A stretch of 64,000 bases of DNA from Bradyrhizobium arachidis (GTDB lineage Bacteria; Pseudomonadota; Alphaproteobacteria; Rhizobiales; Xanthobacteraceae): positions 5,208,001-5,272,000 of the forward strand of contig NZ_CP030050.1 in assembly GCF_015291705.1 (NCBI RefSeq). Direction: 5' to 3'. The notes under the pieces are model-generated. The model had not been told where the DNA came from, did no database searches, and was given only the letters and a program-made list of their open reading frames with translations. Below, one piece after another: positions 10,001-19,196 of the stretch (the stretch's first letter is position 1; each line of letters starts with the position of its first letter). A program made the translations under genes and the position numbers.

Positions 10001-10846
10001 ATGCCTGGGACGACCGACATCGCGCCGCGTGCGGGCTATCCGGCGCAATTGCTCGCCGTGTCCGGGCGCGCGCTGGCGCAGCTCGTGCGAACACCCTCGC
10101 ATTCGCGCCGTGCTGCTGCCGCGCGCAAGCTGGCGCGACATTCGCTGTGGCTGAGCGCAGTGGGCGCGGCCTTGATCGTCGTGCTGATGGTCGCGTTCGA
10201 CCGGACCGAGATCCTGCTGATGCCGGCGCGCGGCACGCCAAGCCTGTGGCCGATCAGCATCCTGACCGATTTCGGCAAGGACGAGTATGTGCTCTCGGTG
10301 CTCGGGGCTGCGCTCGTGGTCGTGGCGCTCGTTGCGGCCGGGCTTCACGGCACACGCCGCGCGCTGCTGCTCGGCTTTGGCACGCGGCTCCAGTACCTGT
10401 TTCTGTCTGTAGCTCTGTCCGTGTTCGCCGGCGAGATTCTGAAATACATCATCGGCCGGGGGCGCCCGTTCGTCGGTGGCGCGGCCAATCCGTTCAATTT
10501 CGTCCCGTTCGAGGGAACGGGGGCTCATGCCAGCCTGCCGTCCGGGCATGCGATCACGGCATTTGCGCTGGCGTTCGCGGTCTCGGCGCTGTGGCCGCGG
10601 TTGCGCGTGTTCATGTTCACTTACGCAATCGTGATCCTGCTGACGCGTCTCGTGCTGCTCGCGCACCACCCGAGCGACGTCACGGCGGGCGCCCTGCTGG
10701 GCATGGTCGGCGCCATGGCGGTCCGCTACTGGTTCGCAGCCCGCAGGCTCGCCTTTGCCATCCGGGCCGACGGCACCATTGTGCCTCTTCCGGGGGCAGA
10801 TTCGGGCCGTCTCAAAAGGGTTGCCCGCGGGGCATCCGCCCCATAA
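10001..10846 (+). CDS. PAP2-family membrane phosphatase
   Basis: A 281-residue PAP2 superfamily phosphatase with several membrane spans. All three signature motifs are visible: KYIIGRGRP (KxxxxxxRP), PSGH, and RLVLLAHHPSD (RxxxxxHxxxD), which carry the two catalytic histidines. Enzymes of this class remove phosphate from lipid A (LpxE/LpxF type), undecaprenyl pyrophosphate or phosphatidylglycerol phosphate. ATG 10001 is two bases after the stop of the ArnT-like gene, so the longer frame from 9920 is rejected. Its place between an ArnT-like transferase and a dolichol-phosphate-sugar-synthase-like GT2 suggests it acts on lipid A or on the released polyprenyl carrier; this is inference. Confidence 0.88.
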   Translation: MPGTTDIAPRAGYPAQLLAVSGRALAQLVRTPSHSRRAAAARKLARHSLWLSAVGAALIVVLMVAFDRTEILLMPARGTPSLWPISILTDFGKDEYVLSVLGAALVVVALVAAGLHGTRRALLLGFGTRLQYLFLSVALSVFAGEILKYIIGRGRPFVGGAANPFNFVPFEGTGAHASLPSGHAITAFALAFAVSALWPRLRVFMFTYAIVILLTRLVLLAHHPSDVTAGALLGMVGAMAVRYWFAARRLAFAIRADGTIVPLPGADSGRLKRVARGASAP

Positions 10847-10910
10847 AAGCGGCTGCTTCCTGGGACCGCCGGTTCCTTGAGGGCAGGCCCATTCCAACCA
10901 CGAGCCTCCT

Positions 10911-11645
10911 TTGTCGACGTCCCAGCCTTCGGTTTCCATCGTCGTTCCCGTGCGCAACGAAGCCGACAACATCGCGCCGCTGATCGCCGAGATCGGTGCG
11001 GCGCTCGATGGCCGCTGGGCCTACGAGATCATCTACGTCAACGACGGCTCGACGGACGCCACCGGCGAGCGCCTGATGGCGATGATGAAGCAGCGGGACA
11101 ATCTGCGGCAGCTCCGCCACGCCAGGTCGGGCGGCCAGTCGGCGGCGGTGCGCAGCGGCGTGCGCGCGGCGCGCGGGCAGATCGTGGCGACGCTCGACGG
11201 CGACGGCCAGAACAACCCGGCGTTCCTGCCGGACCTGATCGCCGCGGTCGAGAAGGACAGCAAGGTCGGGCTCGCCGCGGGACAACGCGTCGGCCGCAAG
11301 GACACCGGTTTCAAGAAACTCCAGTCGCGCGTCGCCAATGGCGTCCGCAATTCGATCCTCAAGGACGGCACGCGCGATACCGGCTGCGGGCTGAAGGCGT
11401 TCCGGCGCGATATCTTCCTGATGATGCCCTATTTCGACGGGCTGCATCGCTTCCTGCCGGCGCTGGTCCGCCGCGAGGGCTTTGATATTGCCTATGTCGA
11501 CGTGATCGACCGGCCGCGCCATTCCGGCGTGTCAAACTATGGTTTCTTCGACCGGCTGTGGATCGGCATCATGGATCTCGCCGGCGTGTGGTGGCTGATC
11601 CGCCGCAAGAAGCCGACACCAGATGTGACTGAGGTGAACGCATGA
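10911..11645 (+). CDS. GT2 glycosyltransferase, polyprenyl-phosphate sugar synthase type (DPM1/ArnC-like)
   Basis: A 244-residue family 2 glycosyltransferase. It begins VSIVVPVRNEADNI, has the nucleotide-sugar binding DGDGQN motif and the arrangement typical of dolichyl-phosphate mannose synthases, and ends with a short hydrophobic tail (IGIMDLAGVWWLI). Such enzymes load a sugar from a nucleotide donor onto polyprenyl phosphate for use by GT-C transferases such as the ArnT-like protein upstream. The likely start is TTG 10911, because nothing upstream of it looks coding. The stop overlaps the next ATG by four bases (ATGA), a sign of translational coupling to the LAB_N gene. Confidence 0.85.
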   Translation: MSTSQPSVSIVVPVRNEADNIAPLIAEIGAALDGRWAYEIIYVNDGSTDATGERLMAMMKQRDNLRQLRHARSGGQSAAVRSGVRAARGQIVATLDGDGQNNPAFLPDLIAAVEKDSKVGLAAGQRVGRKDTGFKKLQSRVANGVRNSILKDGTRDTGCGLKAFRRDIFLMMPYFDGLHRFLPALVRREGFDIAYVDVIDRPRHSGVSNYGFFDRLWIGIMDLAGVWWLIRRKKPTPDVTEVNA

Positions 11646-11980
11646 TCATTCAATACGGTCAGGCGCTGAGCAATTATCTCTACGACGTCTTCGTCGCCAA
11701 GTTCGACTTCTGGCTGGCGTTCGGCCTCGTCGCGCAGCTGTTCTTCACCGCGCGCTTCCTGGTGCAGTGGATCGCGAGCGAGCGCGCCGGCAACAGCGTG
11801 GTGCCGATGGCGTTCTGGTTCTGCTCCATGGGCGGCGGCTTGATGACGCTGGTCTATGGCGTCGTGAAGCGCGAGCCGGTGATCATCCTCGGCCAGGCGC
11901 TGGCGACCATCATCTATATCCGCAACATCATGCTGATCATCAAGAACCGCGGTCGCGCGTCCAAGACGCTGGATCGCTGA
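11642..11980 (+). CDS. Small membrane protein with lipid A biosynthesis N-terminal (LAB_N) domain
   Basis: A 112-residue protein with three hydrophobic segments. It contains the LAB_N hallmarks FDFWLAFGLVAQLFFTARFLVQW, broken here by a hyphen-free stretch I only quote in part (AQLFFTARFLVQW), and SxVPMAFWFCSMGGG. The domain is found fused to LpxB in some bacteria and as a stand-alone partner of polyprenyl-phosphate glycosyltransferases in others. It overlaps the GT2 gene by four bases, so the two are probably made together and may form a complex that flips or presents the lipid-linked sugar. This is the last gene of the 8.3-12.0 kb unit, which ends 22 bases from a convergent transporter gene. 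Confidence 0.85.
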   Translation: MIIQYGQALSNYLYDVFVAKFDFWLAFGLVAQLFFTARFLVQWIASERAGNSVVPMAFWFCSMGGGLMTLVYGVVKREPVIILGQALATIIYIRNIMLIIKNRGRASKTLDR

Positions 11981-12002
11981 TCCCGGTGTCTGGTCCAAGG
12001 TC

Positions 12003-13694
12003 CTAGCGCGGCAACGCCGAAGCCGCGCCTGAGGCGGGCAGGGCGGTGGCCTCTGTCTCGGTCCGGCGATAGGGCTCGCCGGCCGCCTCCAGCACGGGAT
12101 AGGCGACCGAGCAGATATGCGAATGGATGCGGCGCAGATCGCGCAGAACGTCCAGATGCAGCGAGGTGGTCTCGATGGTCTCGGGGCGCCCTTCGCGCAG
12201 GCGGTCGAGATGGCGCTCGACGGCGGCGAGCTCGGTGTTCCTGAGCGTGGTCTTCTCCACCAGCAGCTTGCGCGCCTCGTTGGCGTCACCCGACATGAAC
12301 ACGCCGAAGGCGATCCGCAGCGAGTCCATCGTGCGCTTGTGGAAGGCGGCGAGCTCCTCGGCGCCCTCGGCCGAGAATTGCAGGCGTCGCTTGATCTTCT
12401 TGGTGGCAAGCTCGCTCAAATTCTTGTCGATGATGTCGCCGATATGCTCGAGGTTGATGGCGAAGGAGATGATCTCCATCGCGCGCCGGCCCTCGCTCTC
12501 GTCGAGGCTGCCCCGCGTCAGTTTCGTCACGTAGAGCTTGATCGCCTCGTCGAGGCCGTCGACGGCATTGTCGGTCTTCGTCACCTGGTCGACCAGCGCC
12601 CGGTCGCCCGTCATCATCGCCGTCATCACCTTGCGCAGCATGACCTCGACGAGGTCGCCCATGCGCAGGGTTTCGCGGGCGGCGTCGGCGAGGGCCAGTG
12701 ACGGCGTCTCCAGCGCGCTCTCGTCCAGATAGCGCGGCCGGGCCGGGTCGGCCTCCTGGATGCGATCGGGCAAGAGCCGGGTCAGGGCGCGCGACATGGT
12801 GTCGAGCAGCCCGATGAAGATGACGGCCGTACCCGCGTTGAAGGCGATATGGAACGCTGCCGTCATTTTGGCGAGATCAGGCTGCCAGGCGTGCATGTAG
12901 CCGGCGATCACGTTCAGGAACGGCAGGACGAGTGCGATTCCGGCGATGCGATTGACGAGATTGCCGACCGGCAGGCGGTAACTCGCGGGATCGTCGCGCC
13001 TTGCCCCTTCGAACACGGGATTGATGGCACTGCCGAGATTGGCTCCGAGCACCAGCGCGAGCGCCGCGTCAGGCGTGATGAACTGCGAATAGGCGAGCGA
13101 CATGATCAAGAGCACGCTGGCGACGCTCGAATGCACCGCCCAGGTGATGAGTGCGGCGATGACGATGCAGAGGACGGGATCGCCCGTGATGGCCGACATC
13201 ATGATGCGCATGCCGGGCGCGTTCTCCGCCGGCGCCAGCGTATCGAGCAGGATATGCAGCGACAGCAGCATCAAGCCGAGGCCGATGCAGACGCGGCCGA
13301 TGTCCTTGATCCGCGAGCGCGGGCCCGAGCGAAAGGCGACGAGCCCCAGCACGAACAACACCGGTGCGGCCGCCGCGATATTGAACGAGAGCACCTGCAC
13401 GATCAGCGTCGTGCCGACATTGGCTCCGAGCATGATGGCGAGCGCGGCCGCGAGGCTGACGAGGCCTTCGGCGGCGAATGAACTGGTGATCAGCGCAGTC
13501 GCCGTGCTGCTCTGGAGCAGCGCGGTGAGGCCGAGGCCGGCCGCAAACGCCTTGAAGCGGTTGCCAAGCGCCTTGCCGAGCAGCCGCCGCAGGTCCGGGC
13601 CGAACGCGCGCAAAATGCCGCTGTGGACCATGTGCAGGCCCCACAGCAGCAGAGCAACGCCGCCCATCAGATCGAGCAGAACCAACGTTCCCAT
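12003..13694 (-). CDS. Na/phosphate cotransporter family protein with C-terminal PhoU-like domain
   Basis: A 563-residue protein with two Na_Pi_cotrans repeats (roughly residues 10-150 and 170-310) and the family signature QSSTATALITSSF, followed by a cytoplasmic PhoU-like helical domain (about 340-540). It resembles E. coli YjbB and human NaPi-II family members, moving phosphate with sodium or exporting it; direction cannot be told from sequence. The ATG at 13694 is preceded on its strand by GGGAGA. It converges with the lipid-modification operon and lies downstream of metC in the same direction, with a 158-base gap, so it may have its own promoter. Confidence 0.9.
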   Translation of the reverse strand: MGTLVLLDLMGGVALLLWGLHMVHSGILRAFGPDLRRLLGKALGNRFKAFAAGLGLTALLQSSTATALITSSFAAEGLVSLAAALAIMLGANVGTTLIVQVLSFNIAAAAPVLFVLGLVAFRSGPRSRIKDIGRVCIGLGLMLLSLHILLDTLAPAENAPGMRIMMSAITGDPVLCIVIAALITWAVHSSVASVLLIMSLAYSQFITPDAALALVLGANLGSAINPVFEGARRDDPASYRLPVGNLVNRIAGIALVLPFLNVIAGYMHAWQPDLAKMTAAFHIAFNAGTAVIFIGLLDTMSRALTRLLPDRIQEADPARPRYLDESALETPSLALADAARETLRMGDLVEVMLRKVMTAMMTGDRALVDQVTKTDNAVDGLDEAIKLYVTKLTRGSLDESEGRRAMEIISFAINLEHIGDIIDKNLSELATKKIKRRLQFSAEGAEELAAFHKRTMDSLRIAFGVFMSGDANEARKLLVEKTTLRNTELAAVERHLDRLREGRPETIETTSLHLDVLRDLRRIHSHICSVAYPVLEAAGEPYRRTETEATALPASGAASALPR

Positions 13695-13852
13695 TCTCCC
13701 TGTCCGGATTGAGAGTCGATTGGTGAGGCTAGCGCCAAATGCTTGAGGTTCAAACCATTTGTTGGCTCATCGGCGTTAACGCCTGCGTGGGTTGCTCGTT
13801 CCCGTCGCGGCGCGCCTTGGCGCGTCCGCGGCGCGCTGCCTTTTGCTCAGAC

Positions 13853-15037
13853 TCACATTGCCGCTTTGAGGGCAGCAAAGCCGCGATCGAGATCGGCCTT
13901 GAGGTCGTCGGTGCTTTCGAGCCCGATATGCAGACGGAGAGTCGGGCCGCCCGGCGCCCACTTGGTCGCGGTGCGATAGTCGTTGCAGTCGAACGGAATC
14001 GCGAGGCTCTCGAAGCCGCCCCACGAAAAACCCATGCCGAACAGCTTGAGCGTGTTGAGCATGGTGTCGACGGCCTTCTGCGGCGCCGGCTTCAAGACGA
14101 TGCTGAACAGGCCCGAGGCGCCGGTGAAGTCGCGCTTCCAGATCGCGTGACCGGGATCGGTCTCCAGCCCCGGATGTAGCACGCGCGCGACTTCAGGCCG
14201 ATCAGCGAGCCAGCGCGCCATCTCGAGGCCTGAACGATGATGCTGCGCCAGCCGCACCGACAGCGTGCGCAGGCCGCGCAGCGCGAGGAAGACGTCATCA
14301 GGACCGGCGCAGACGCCGAGCAGGCGGATTCCTTCCGCTACTATCGGCCAGGCCTTGGCATTGGCCGAGATGGTGCCGAACATGATGTCGGAATGGCCGC
14401 CGATATATTTGGTGGCCGCCTGCATGCTGATGTCGACGCCCTGTTCGAGCGAGCGGTGATAGAGCGGCGTCGCCCAGGTGTTGTCGTCGATGACAAGCGC
14501 GCCCTTGGCATGCGCGACCTCGGCGATGGTGCGGATGTCCGGCATCTCGAACGATTGCGAACCAGGCGCCTCGACCAGCACCGCGCGCGTGTTCGGCTTG
14601 AACAGCTTTTCGATGCCGGCGCCGATCAGCGGATCGAAATAGGTGGTCTCGATGCCATAGCGGGTGAGCATGCCGTTGCAGAAATTGCGCGAGGGTCGAT
14701 AGACGTTGTCGCAGACCAGGATGTGGTCGCCGGCCTTCAGCACCGAGAGCAGGGTGGTGGAGATTGCCGACAGTCCTGACGGCACGATGCCGACGCCGGC
14801 ACATTGCGGCCCCTCCAGCGCCATCAGCGTCTCCTGGAACGCCTTGGTGGTGGGGGAGCCGTGGCGGCCATAGGTGAACTCGCCGCGATGGGCGTGCAGG
14901 TCCTCGGCGGTCGGATAGAGCACGGTCGAGCCGTGGAACACCGGCGGATTGACGAAGCCCTTCTGCGCCTTGGTGTCGCGGCCGGAGGTCACCAGGCGGG
15001 TCTCGGCCTGCTGCTGAAGGGGATGCGAGGAATCCAT
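13853..15037 (-). CDS. metC: Cystathionine beta-lyase (PLP-dependent)
   Basis: A 394-residue Cys/Met-metabolism PLP enzyme. It cleaves cystathionine to homocysteine, pyruvate and ammonia in methionine synthesis. The PLP lysine is in the motif AATKYIGGHSD, with the substrate and phosphate binding segments SGLSAIS and DNTWATPL, and it ends with the family's SWGGFESL segment. The length is normal. The frame extends 34 codons further upstream, but those residues are basic and unlike the family, so the ATG at 15037 (MDSSHPLQQQ) is preferred. Cystathionine gamma-synthase or O-acetylhomoserine-using relatives are less likely because of the GHSD motif. It is divergent from aapJ. Confidence 0.9.
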   Translation of the reverse strand: MDSSHPLQQQAETRLVTSGRDTKAQKGFVNPPVFHGSTVLYPTAEDLHAHRGEFTYGRHGSPTTKAFQETLMALEGPQCAGVGIVPSGLSAISTTLLSVLKAGDHILVCDNVYRPSRNFCNGMLTRYGIETTYFDPLIGAGIEKLFKPNTRAVLVEAPGSQSFEMPDIRTIAEVAHAKGALVIDDNTWATPLYHRSLEQGVDISMQAATKYIGGHSDIMFGTISANAKAWPIVAEGIRLLGVCAGPDDVFLALRGLRTLSVRLAQHHRSGLEMARWLADRPEVARVLHPGLETDPGHAIWKRDFTGASGLFSIVLKPAPQKAVDTMLNTLKLFGMGFSWGGFESLAIPFDCNDYRTATKWAPGGPTLRLHIGLESTDDLKADLDRGFAALKAAM

Positions 15038-15426
15038 GCGTCTGCTTTCAAAAAAGCGTTTCCGCTGGCGCGCGTCGCGCCCGCAGGCTGGCCGAAAGGC
15101 CGCTGTCGTTAATAACAGAACACAGAAGAGTCCCGTCAACCCCTTGACCCGGCCCGTCAGCCGCTCTCCTATGCGCAGGTGCTATTCAGTCGCCGCATGT
15201 TGAGGGGCAGCCGCGACCTTCGATCCATCGTCTGACCGGACCTTGCGCCACAGCCACAAAGGCGGGCGCAAGCGGCGGGGATTAGGTTATGGCCTCTCGG
15301 GATCGGCGGGTGTTCGGCAAGGTTTTCCAGCATGACTCTTGCAAGGCTAGTGCTGCGACGCCTAGTCCTGGCAGAGACGATCCTGAGACAACGTTCATTG
15401 AGACGACCTTGAAAGGCCTTCAGCCC
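15038..15426. other. Divergent promoter region between metC and aapJ
   Basis: A 389-base region without a gene. It must hold the promoters of both flanking genes. The only feature I see is a sigma-54-like string near 15330-15344 (AGCAT-N6-TTGCA), which lacks the invariant GG of the -24 element and is therefore not called. Confidence 0.45.
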
Positions 15427-16443
15427 ATGAAACGCGTAACCCTGGCTCTCACTCTCGCTCTCGCCGCCGGCCTGACTGCCCAGACTGCCGGTGCGCAAAC
15501 GCTCAAGACCGTCAAGGACCGGGGCACGCTGTCCTGCGGCGTCAGCCAGGGCCTGCCGGGCTTCTCCTCGCCCGACGACAAGGGCAACTGGACCGGGCTC
15601 GACGTCGACCTCTGCCGCGCCGTCGCCGCCGCCATCTTCAACGATCCGACCAAGGTCAAGTACGTGCCGCTGTCCGCCAAGGATCGCTTCACGGCACTGC
15701 AATCCGGCGAGATCGACGTGCTCTCGCGCAACACCACCTGGACCATCTCGCGCGACACCTCGCTCGGCGCCAACTTCACCGGCGTGACCTATTATGACGG
15801 GCAGGGCTTCATGGTGAAGAAGTCGCTCAAAGTGAATTCCGCGTTGGAACTGAACAGCGCCTCGGTCTGCGTGCAGACCGGCACCACCACCGAACAGAAT
15901 TTGGCCGACTACTTCAAGGCCAACAACATGAAGTACGAGGTGATCGCGTTCGGCACCAATGACGAGACGGTCAAGGCCTATGAGGCCGGCCGCTGCGACG
16001 TCTTCACCACCGACCAGTCGGGCCTCTACGCCAACCGCCTCAAGCTCGCCAATCCCAACGACCACATGGTGCTCCCCGAGATCATCTCGAAGGAGCCGCT
16101 CGGCCCGATGGTGCGCCACGGCGACGACCAGTGGTTTGACATCGTGAAGTGGACGCTGTTCGCGATGGTCACCGCCGAAGAGCTCGGCATCACCTCGAAG
16201 AACGTCGACGAGAAGGCCAAGATGGAAAATCCGGAGCTGAAGCGCGTGCTCGGCACCGACGGCAATTTCGGCGAACAGCTCGGCCTCACCAAGGACTGGG
16301 TGGTCCGGATCGTGAAGGCGGTCGGCAATTACGGCGAGGTGTTCGACCGCAATGTCGGCTCGGGCTCGCCGCTCGCCATCAATCGCGGTCTCAACAATCT
16401 CTGGAACAAGGGGGGTCTCCAGTACGCGCCGCCGATCCGCTGA
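15427..16443 (+). CDS. aapJ: General L-amino acid ABC transporter, periplasmic binding protein
   Basis: A 338-residue periplasmic binding protein of the AapJ/BztA group. The start at 15427 gives a clear signal peptide (MKRVTLALTLALAAGLTAQTAGAQ); the frame is open further upstream but those 46 residues are not signal-like. The mature protein begins with the group-typical TLKTVKDRG and LSCGVSQGLPGFS, and contains the NTTWTISRD segment. The length matches the Rhizobium protein. It captures a broad range of amino acids and delivers them to AapQ/AapM. It is first in the aapJQMP unit, with 19 bases to aapQ. In Rhizobium this system responds to nitrogen control; I could not identify a site here. Confidence 0.93.
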   Translation: MKRVTLALTLALAAGLTAQTAGAQTLKTVKDRGTLSCGVSQGLPGFSSPDDKGNWTGLDVDLCRAVAAAIFNDPTKVKYVPLSAKDRFTALQSGEIDVLSRNTTWTISRDTSLGANFTGVTYYDGQGFMVKKSLKVNSALELNSASVCVQTGTTTEQNLADYFKANNMKYEVIAFGTNDETVKAYEAGRCDVFTTDQSGLYANRLKLANPNDHMVLPEIISKEPLGPMVRHGDDQWFDIVKWTLFAMVTAEELGITSKNVDEKAKMENPELKRVLGTDGNFGEQLGLTKDWVVRIVKAVGNYGEVFDRNVGSGSPLAINRGLNNLWNKGGLQYAPPIR

Positions 16444-16462
16444 TCCCGCCTGATCCGCGGCG

Positions 16463-17668
16463 ATGAGCACCGAGGCTCGAAAACCGCCGGCCCAGATCGC
16501 GCTGAAGATCAGGCGCATTCTGGGCGGCAAGGCAGGCTGGAACGGCGTCGCCGTCCAGTTTGCCTTCGCGGCGATCCTGGGCTGGATTGGCTACGAGATC
16601 GTCTCCAACACCCGCGCCAACCTCGAGAACCAGCACATCGCCGCCGGCTTCGGCTTCCTGCGCAACAATGCCGGCTTCGACGTCAACCAGACCCTGATCT
16701 CCTACACCGGCTCGGACACGTTCCTGCGCGTGTTCGTGGTCGGGCTCCTGAACACGCTCGTGGTCTCGGTGGTCGGCATTTTCTTCTCCACCGTGATCGG
16801 CTTCATCGTCGCACTGTGCCGGCTGTCGCCGAACTGGCTCTTGTCGCGCGTCGGCGAGATCTACGTCGAGATCATCCGGAACCTGCCGCTGCTGTTCCAG
16901 ATCCTGTTCTGGTACCTGGCGGTGCTCGCCGCGCTGCCCAATCCCAGGCAAAGCATTTCGCTGCTCGGCATCGCCTTCATTAGCAATCGTGGCCTCGTCA
17001 TTCCATCACCTATCGGCGGAAGCGGCCTGGTGCCGTTCCTGGCGGTATTGGCCCTCGGCATCGTGGCGTCGCTGGCCTTGCGCATCCATGCGCGGAGCGC
17101 GCTGTTCCAGCGCGGGCAGGTCATCCGCATCTGGCCCTCTGTGCTGGTCCTGCTGTTCGGCCTGCCGCTCGCCACCATACTGGTGTTCGGTTTGCCTTTC
17201 ACCGTCGAGCTGCCGCAGCTCAAGGGCTTCAATTTCGCCGGCGGCTCGCGCATCATTCCGGAGTTCGTGGCACTGACGCTGGCGCTGTCGACCTATACCG
17301 CCGCCTTCATTGCCGAGATCGTGCGTGCCGGAATCCTGTCCGTGCACAAGGGGCAGATGGAGGCGGGGTCCTCGCTCGGCCTCAGCCGCGGCGCCACGCT
17401 GCGGCTGATCGTCGTGCCGCAGGCGATGCGCGTCATAGTGCCGCCCCTGACCAACCAGTATCTCAATCTCACCAAAAATTCCTCGCTTGCGGTGGCGATC
17501 GGCTATCCTGATCTCGTCTCGGTATGGGCCGGCACGTCGCTGAGCCAGACCGGGCAGGCGATCGAGATCATCGCCATGACGATGGGCGTCTATCTTCTGA
17601 TCTCGCTGCTCACCAGCGCGATCATGAGCGTCTACGGTTGGCGCGTCAGCCGGAGCCTCGGCGCATGA
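16463..17668 (+). CDS. aapQ: General L-amino acid ABC transporter permease
   Basis: A 401-residue inner membrane permease of the HisM/BztB group, about eight membrane spans. The first half has the GLLNTLVVSVVG and EIYVEIIRNLPLLFQ segments, and the ATPase-contacting EAA loop is EAGSSLGLSRGATLRLIVVPQAM. A long periplasmic insertion between spans, as in all AapQ/BztB proteins, explains its size compared with simple HisM-type permeases. It overlaps aapM by four bases (ATGA), indicating coupled translation of the two permease halves. Confidence 0.93.
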   Translation: MSTEARKPPAQIALKIRRILGGKAGWNGVAVQFAFAAILGWIGYEIVSNTRANLENQHIAAGFGFLRNNAGFDVNQTLISYTGSDTFLRVFVVGLLNTLVVSVVGIFFSTVIGFIVALCRLSPNWLLSRVGEIYVEIIRNLPLLFQILFWYLAVLAALPNPRQSISLLGIAFISNRGLVIPSPIGGSGLVPFLAVLALGIVASLALRIHARSALFQRGQVIRIWPSVLVLLFGLPLATILVFGLPFTVELPQLKGFNFAGGSRIIPEFVALTLALSTYTAAFIAEIVRAGILSVHKGQMEAGSSLGLSRGATLRLIVVPQAMRVIVPPLTNQYLNLTKNSSLAVAIGYPDLVSVWAGTSLSQTGQAIEIIAMTMGVYLLISLLTSAIMSVYGWRVSRSLGA

Positions 17669-19185
17669 CCGACATCACCTCATCCGCCTATGTCCGGCAG
17701 GATCTGCTCACCGAGCGTCCTGCGCCGGTGAAGACGACGGGCTTCATTGGCCTCGTGCGCACGCGCCTGCTCAACTCGCCGACCAACATCCTGATCACCA
17801 TCGTCAGCGCCTTGCTGCTCTGGTTCACCATCGTTCCGTCAGTCCGGTTCCTGTTCGTCGACGCGGTCTGGACCGGCAGTGACCGTGCGGCGTGCCTGAC
17901 CGAGAACGCGGGGTTCGCGGTCGGCGCCTGCTGGCCCTACATCCAGGCCAAGCTGCCGCAATTAATCTATGGCTTCTATCCCGAGGCCGAGCGCTGGCGC
18001 GTCAACCTCACATTCGCCCTGGCGGCGGTCCTGCTGGTGCCAATGCTCGTTCCGCGCCTGCCCGCGAAGGGGGTGAACGCCAGCCTGTTCTTCTTCGCCT
18101 TTCCCGTCGTCGCGTTCTTCCTGCTGCATGGCGGCGGCATCTCGGGCTTCGGCGTGAGCTGGACGGCGGGCCTGCTGCAATTGTTCGACGACAGCATCAT
18201 CGGCGCCGGGCAGGTCCTGCTCAGTCTCAGCAAGACCTCGGCCATCGCCCCGCTGTTGTGGGTCGTCGGCAACCTCATCCTGCTGGTCGGCAAGGCAATC
18301 TTCTGGCTGATCTTTCCCCTGACCTGGCTGCGCGACCAGCTCGAGGGCTCGGGCCAATCGGTCTGGACCGATTTTGCGATCACCACGGCCGTCGTCGCGC
18401 TGATCGCCTTTGTCCTCGGCGGCGGCGTGCGCACGGGATGGCGCCCCCTGGCATGGAGCATCGCGACTTTCATCGCCATCGCCATCGTGATCAAGCTGAT
18501 GGGGCTTGATCACGGCGGACTGGCGGTCGTGCAGACGCGACTCTGGGGCGGTCTTCTCGTGACGCTGGTGGTCTCCGTCGCCGGCATCGTCACGTCATTG
18601 CCGATCGGCATTGCGCTGGCGCTCGGCCGCCGCTCCAGCATTCCGCTGATCCGGATATTCTCGATCGCCTTCATCGAATTCTGGCGCGGCGTGCCGCTGA
18701 TCACGGTGCTGTTCTTCGCAACCTACATGCTGCCGCTGTTCCTGCCGGGCAATTTCACGGTCGACGGGCTCGTCCGCGCGCTGATCGGGATTGCGCTGTT
18801 CACGGGCGCCTATCAGGCCGAGAACGTCCGCGGGGGCCTCGCCGCGATCCCGCGCGGGCAGGGCGAGGCGGCGGCGGCGCTCGGGCTGTCCTGGTGGAAG
18901 ACGACGTCGCTGATCGTGCTGCCGCAGGCGCTGCGCCACGTCATCCCGAACCTCGTCAACAGCTTCATCTCGCTGTTCAAGGATACCTCGCTGGTCTCCA
19001 TCGTCGCGCTGTTCGATTTGCTGGGGTCGCTGCGCGCCTCGTTCGCGGACCCGAAGTGGTCGACGCCGTCGACCTTGTTCACCGGCTTTGCCTTTGCCGG
19101 TATCATCTATTTCCTGTTCTGCTTTGGAATGTCGCGCTACTCGCTCTTCGTCGAGCACCGTCTCAACGCCCACCGTCGCAACTGA
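17665..19185 (+). CDS. aapM: General L-amino acid ABC transporter permease, unusually long
   Basis: The second permease subunit, 506 residues. The C-terminal half is canonical: [14 protein letters not shown], an EAA loop around [20 protein letters not shown], and [12 protein letters not shown]. Known AapM/BztC proteins are, from memory, roughly 380-430 residues. Here the stretch from about residue 110 to 285 holds several additional hydrophobic segments, so the protein has extra membrane spans between the N-terminal conserved part and the permease core. It starts inside the aapQ stop (ATGA overlap) and is followed after 11 bases by aapP. Confidence 0.9.
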   Translation: MTDITSSAYVRQDLLTERPAPVKTTGFIGLVRTRLLNSPTNILITIVSALLLWFTIVPSVRFLFVDAVWTGSDRAACLTENAGFAVGACWPYIQAKLPQLIYGFYPEAERWRVNLTFALAAVLLVPMLVPRLPAKGVNASLFFFAFPVVAFFLLHGGGISGFGVSWTAGLLQLFDDSIIGAGQVLLSLSKTSAIAPLLWVVGNLILLVGKAIFWLIFPLTWLRDQLEGSGQSVWTDFAITTAVVALIAFVLGGGVRTGWRPLAWSIATFIAIAIVIKLMGLDHGGLAVVQTRLWGGLLVTLVVSVAGIVTSLPIGIALALGRRSSIPLIRIFSIAFIEFWRGVPLITVLFFATYMLPLFLPGNFTVDGLVRALIGIALFTGAYQAENVRGGLAAIPRGQGEAAAALGLSWWKTTSLIVLPQALRHVIPNLVNSFISLFKDTSLVSIVALFDLLGSLRASFADPKWSTPSTLFTGFAFAGIIYFLFCFGMSRYSLFVEHRLNAHRRN

Positions 19186-19196
19186 TCGAGGTCACC

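Noticed and set aside
15325..15345. Sigma-54-like site upstream of aapJ
   Set aside because: The TTGC element is present, but the -24 element reads AG instead of the invariant GG.
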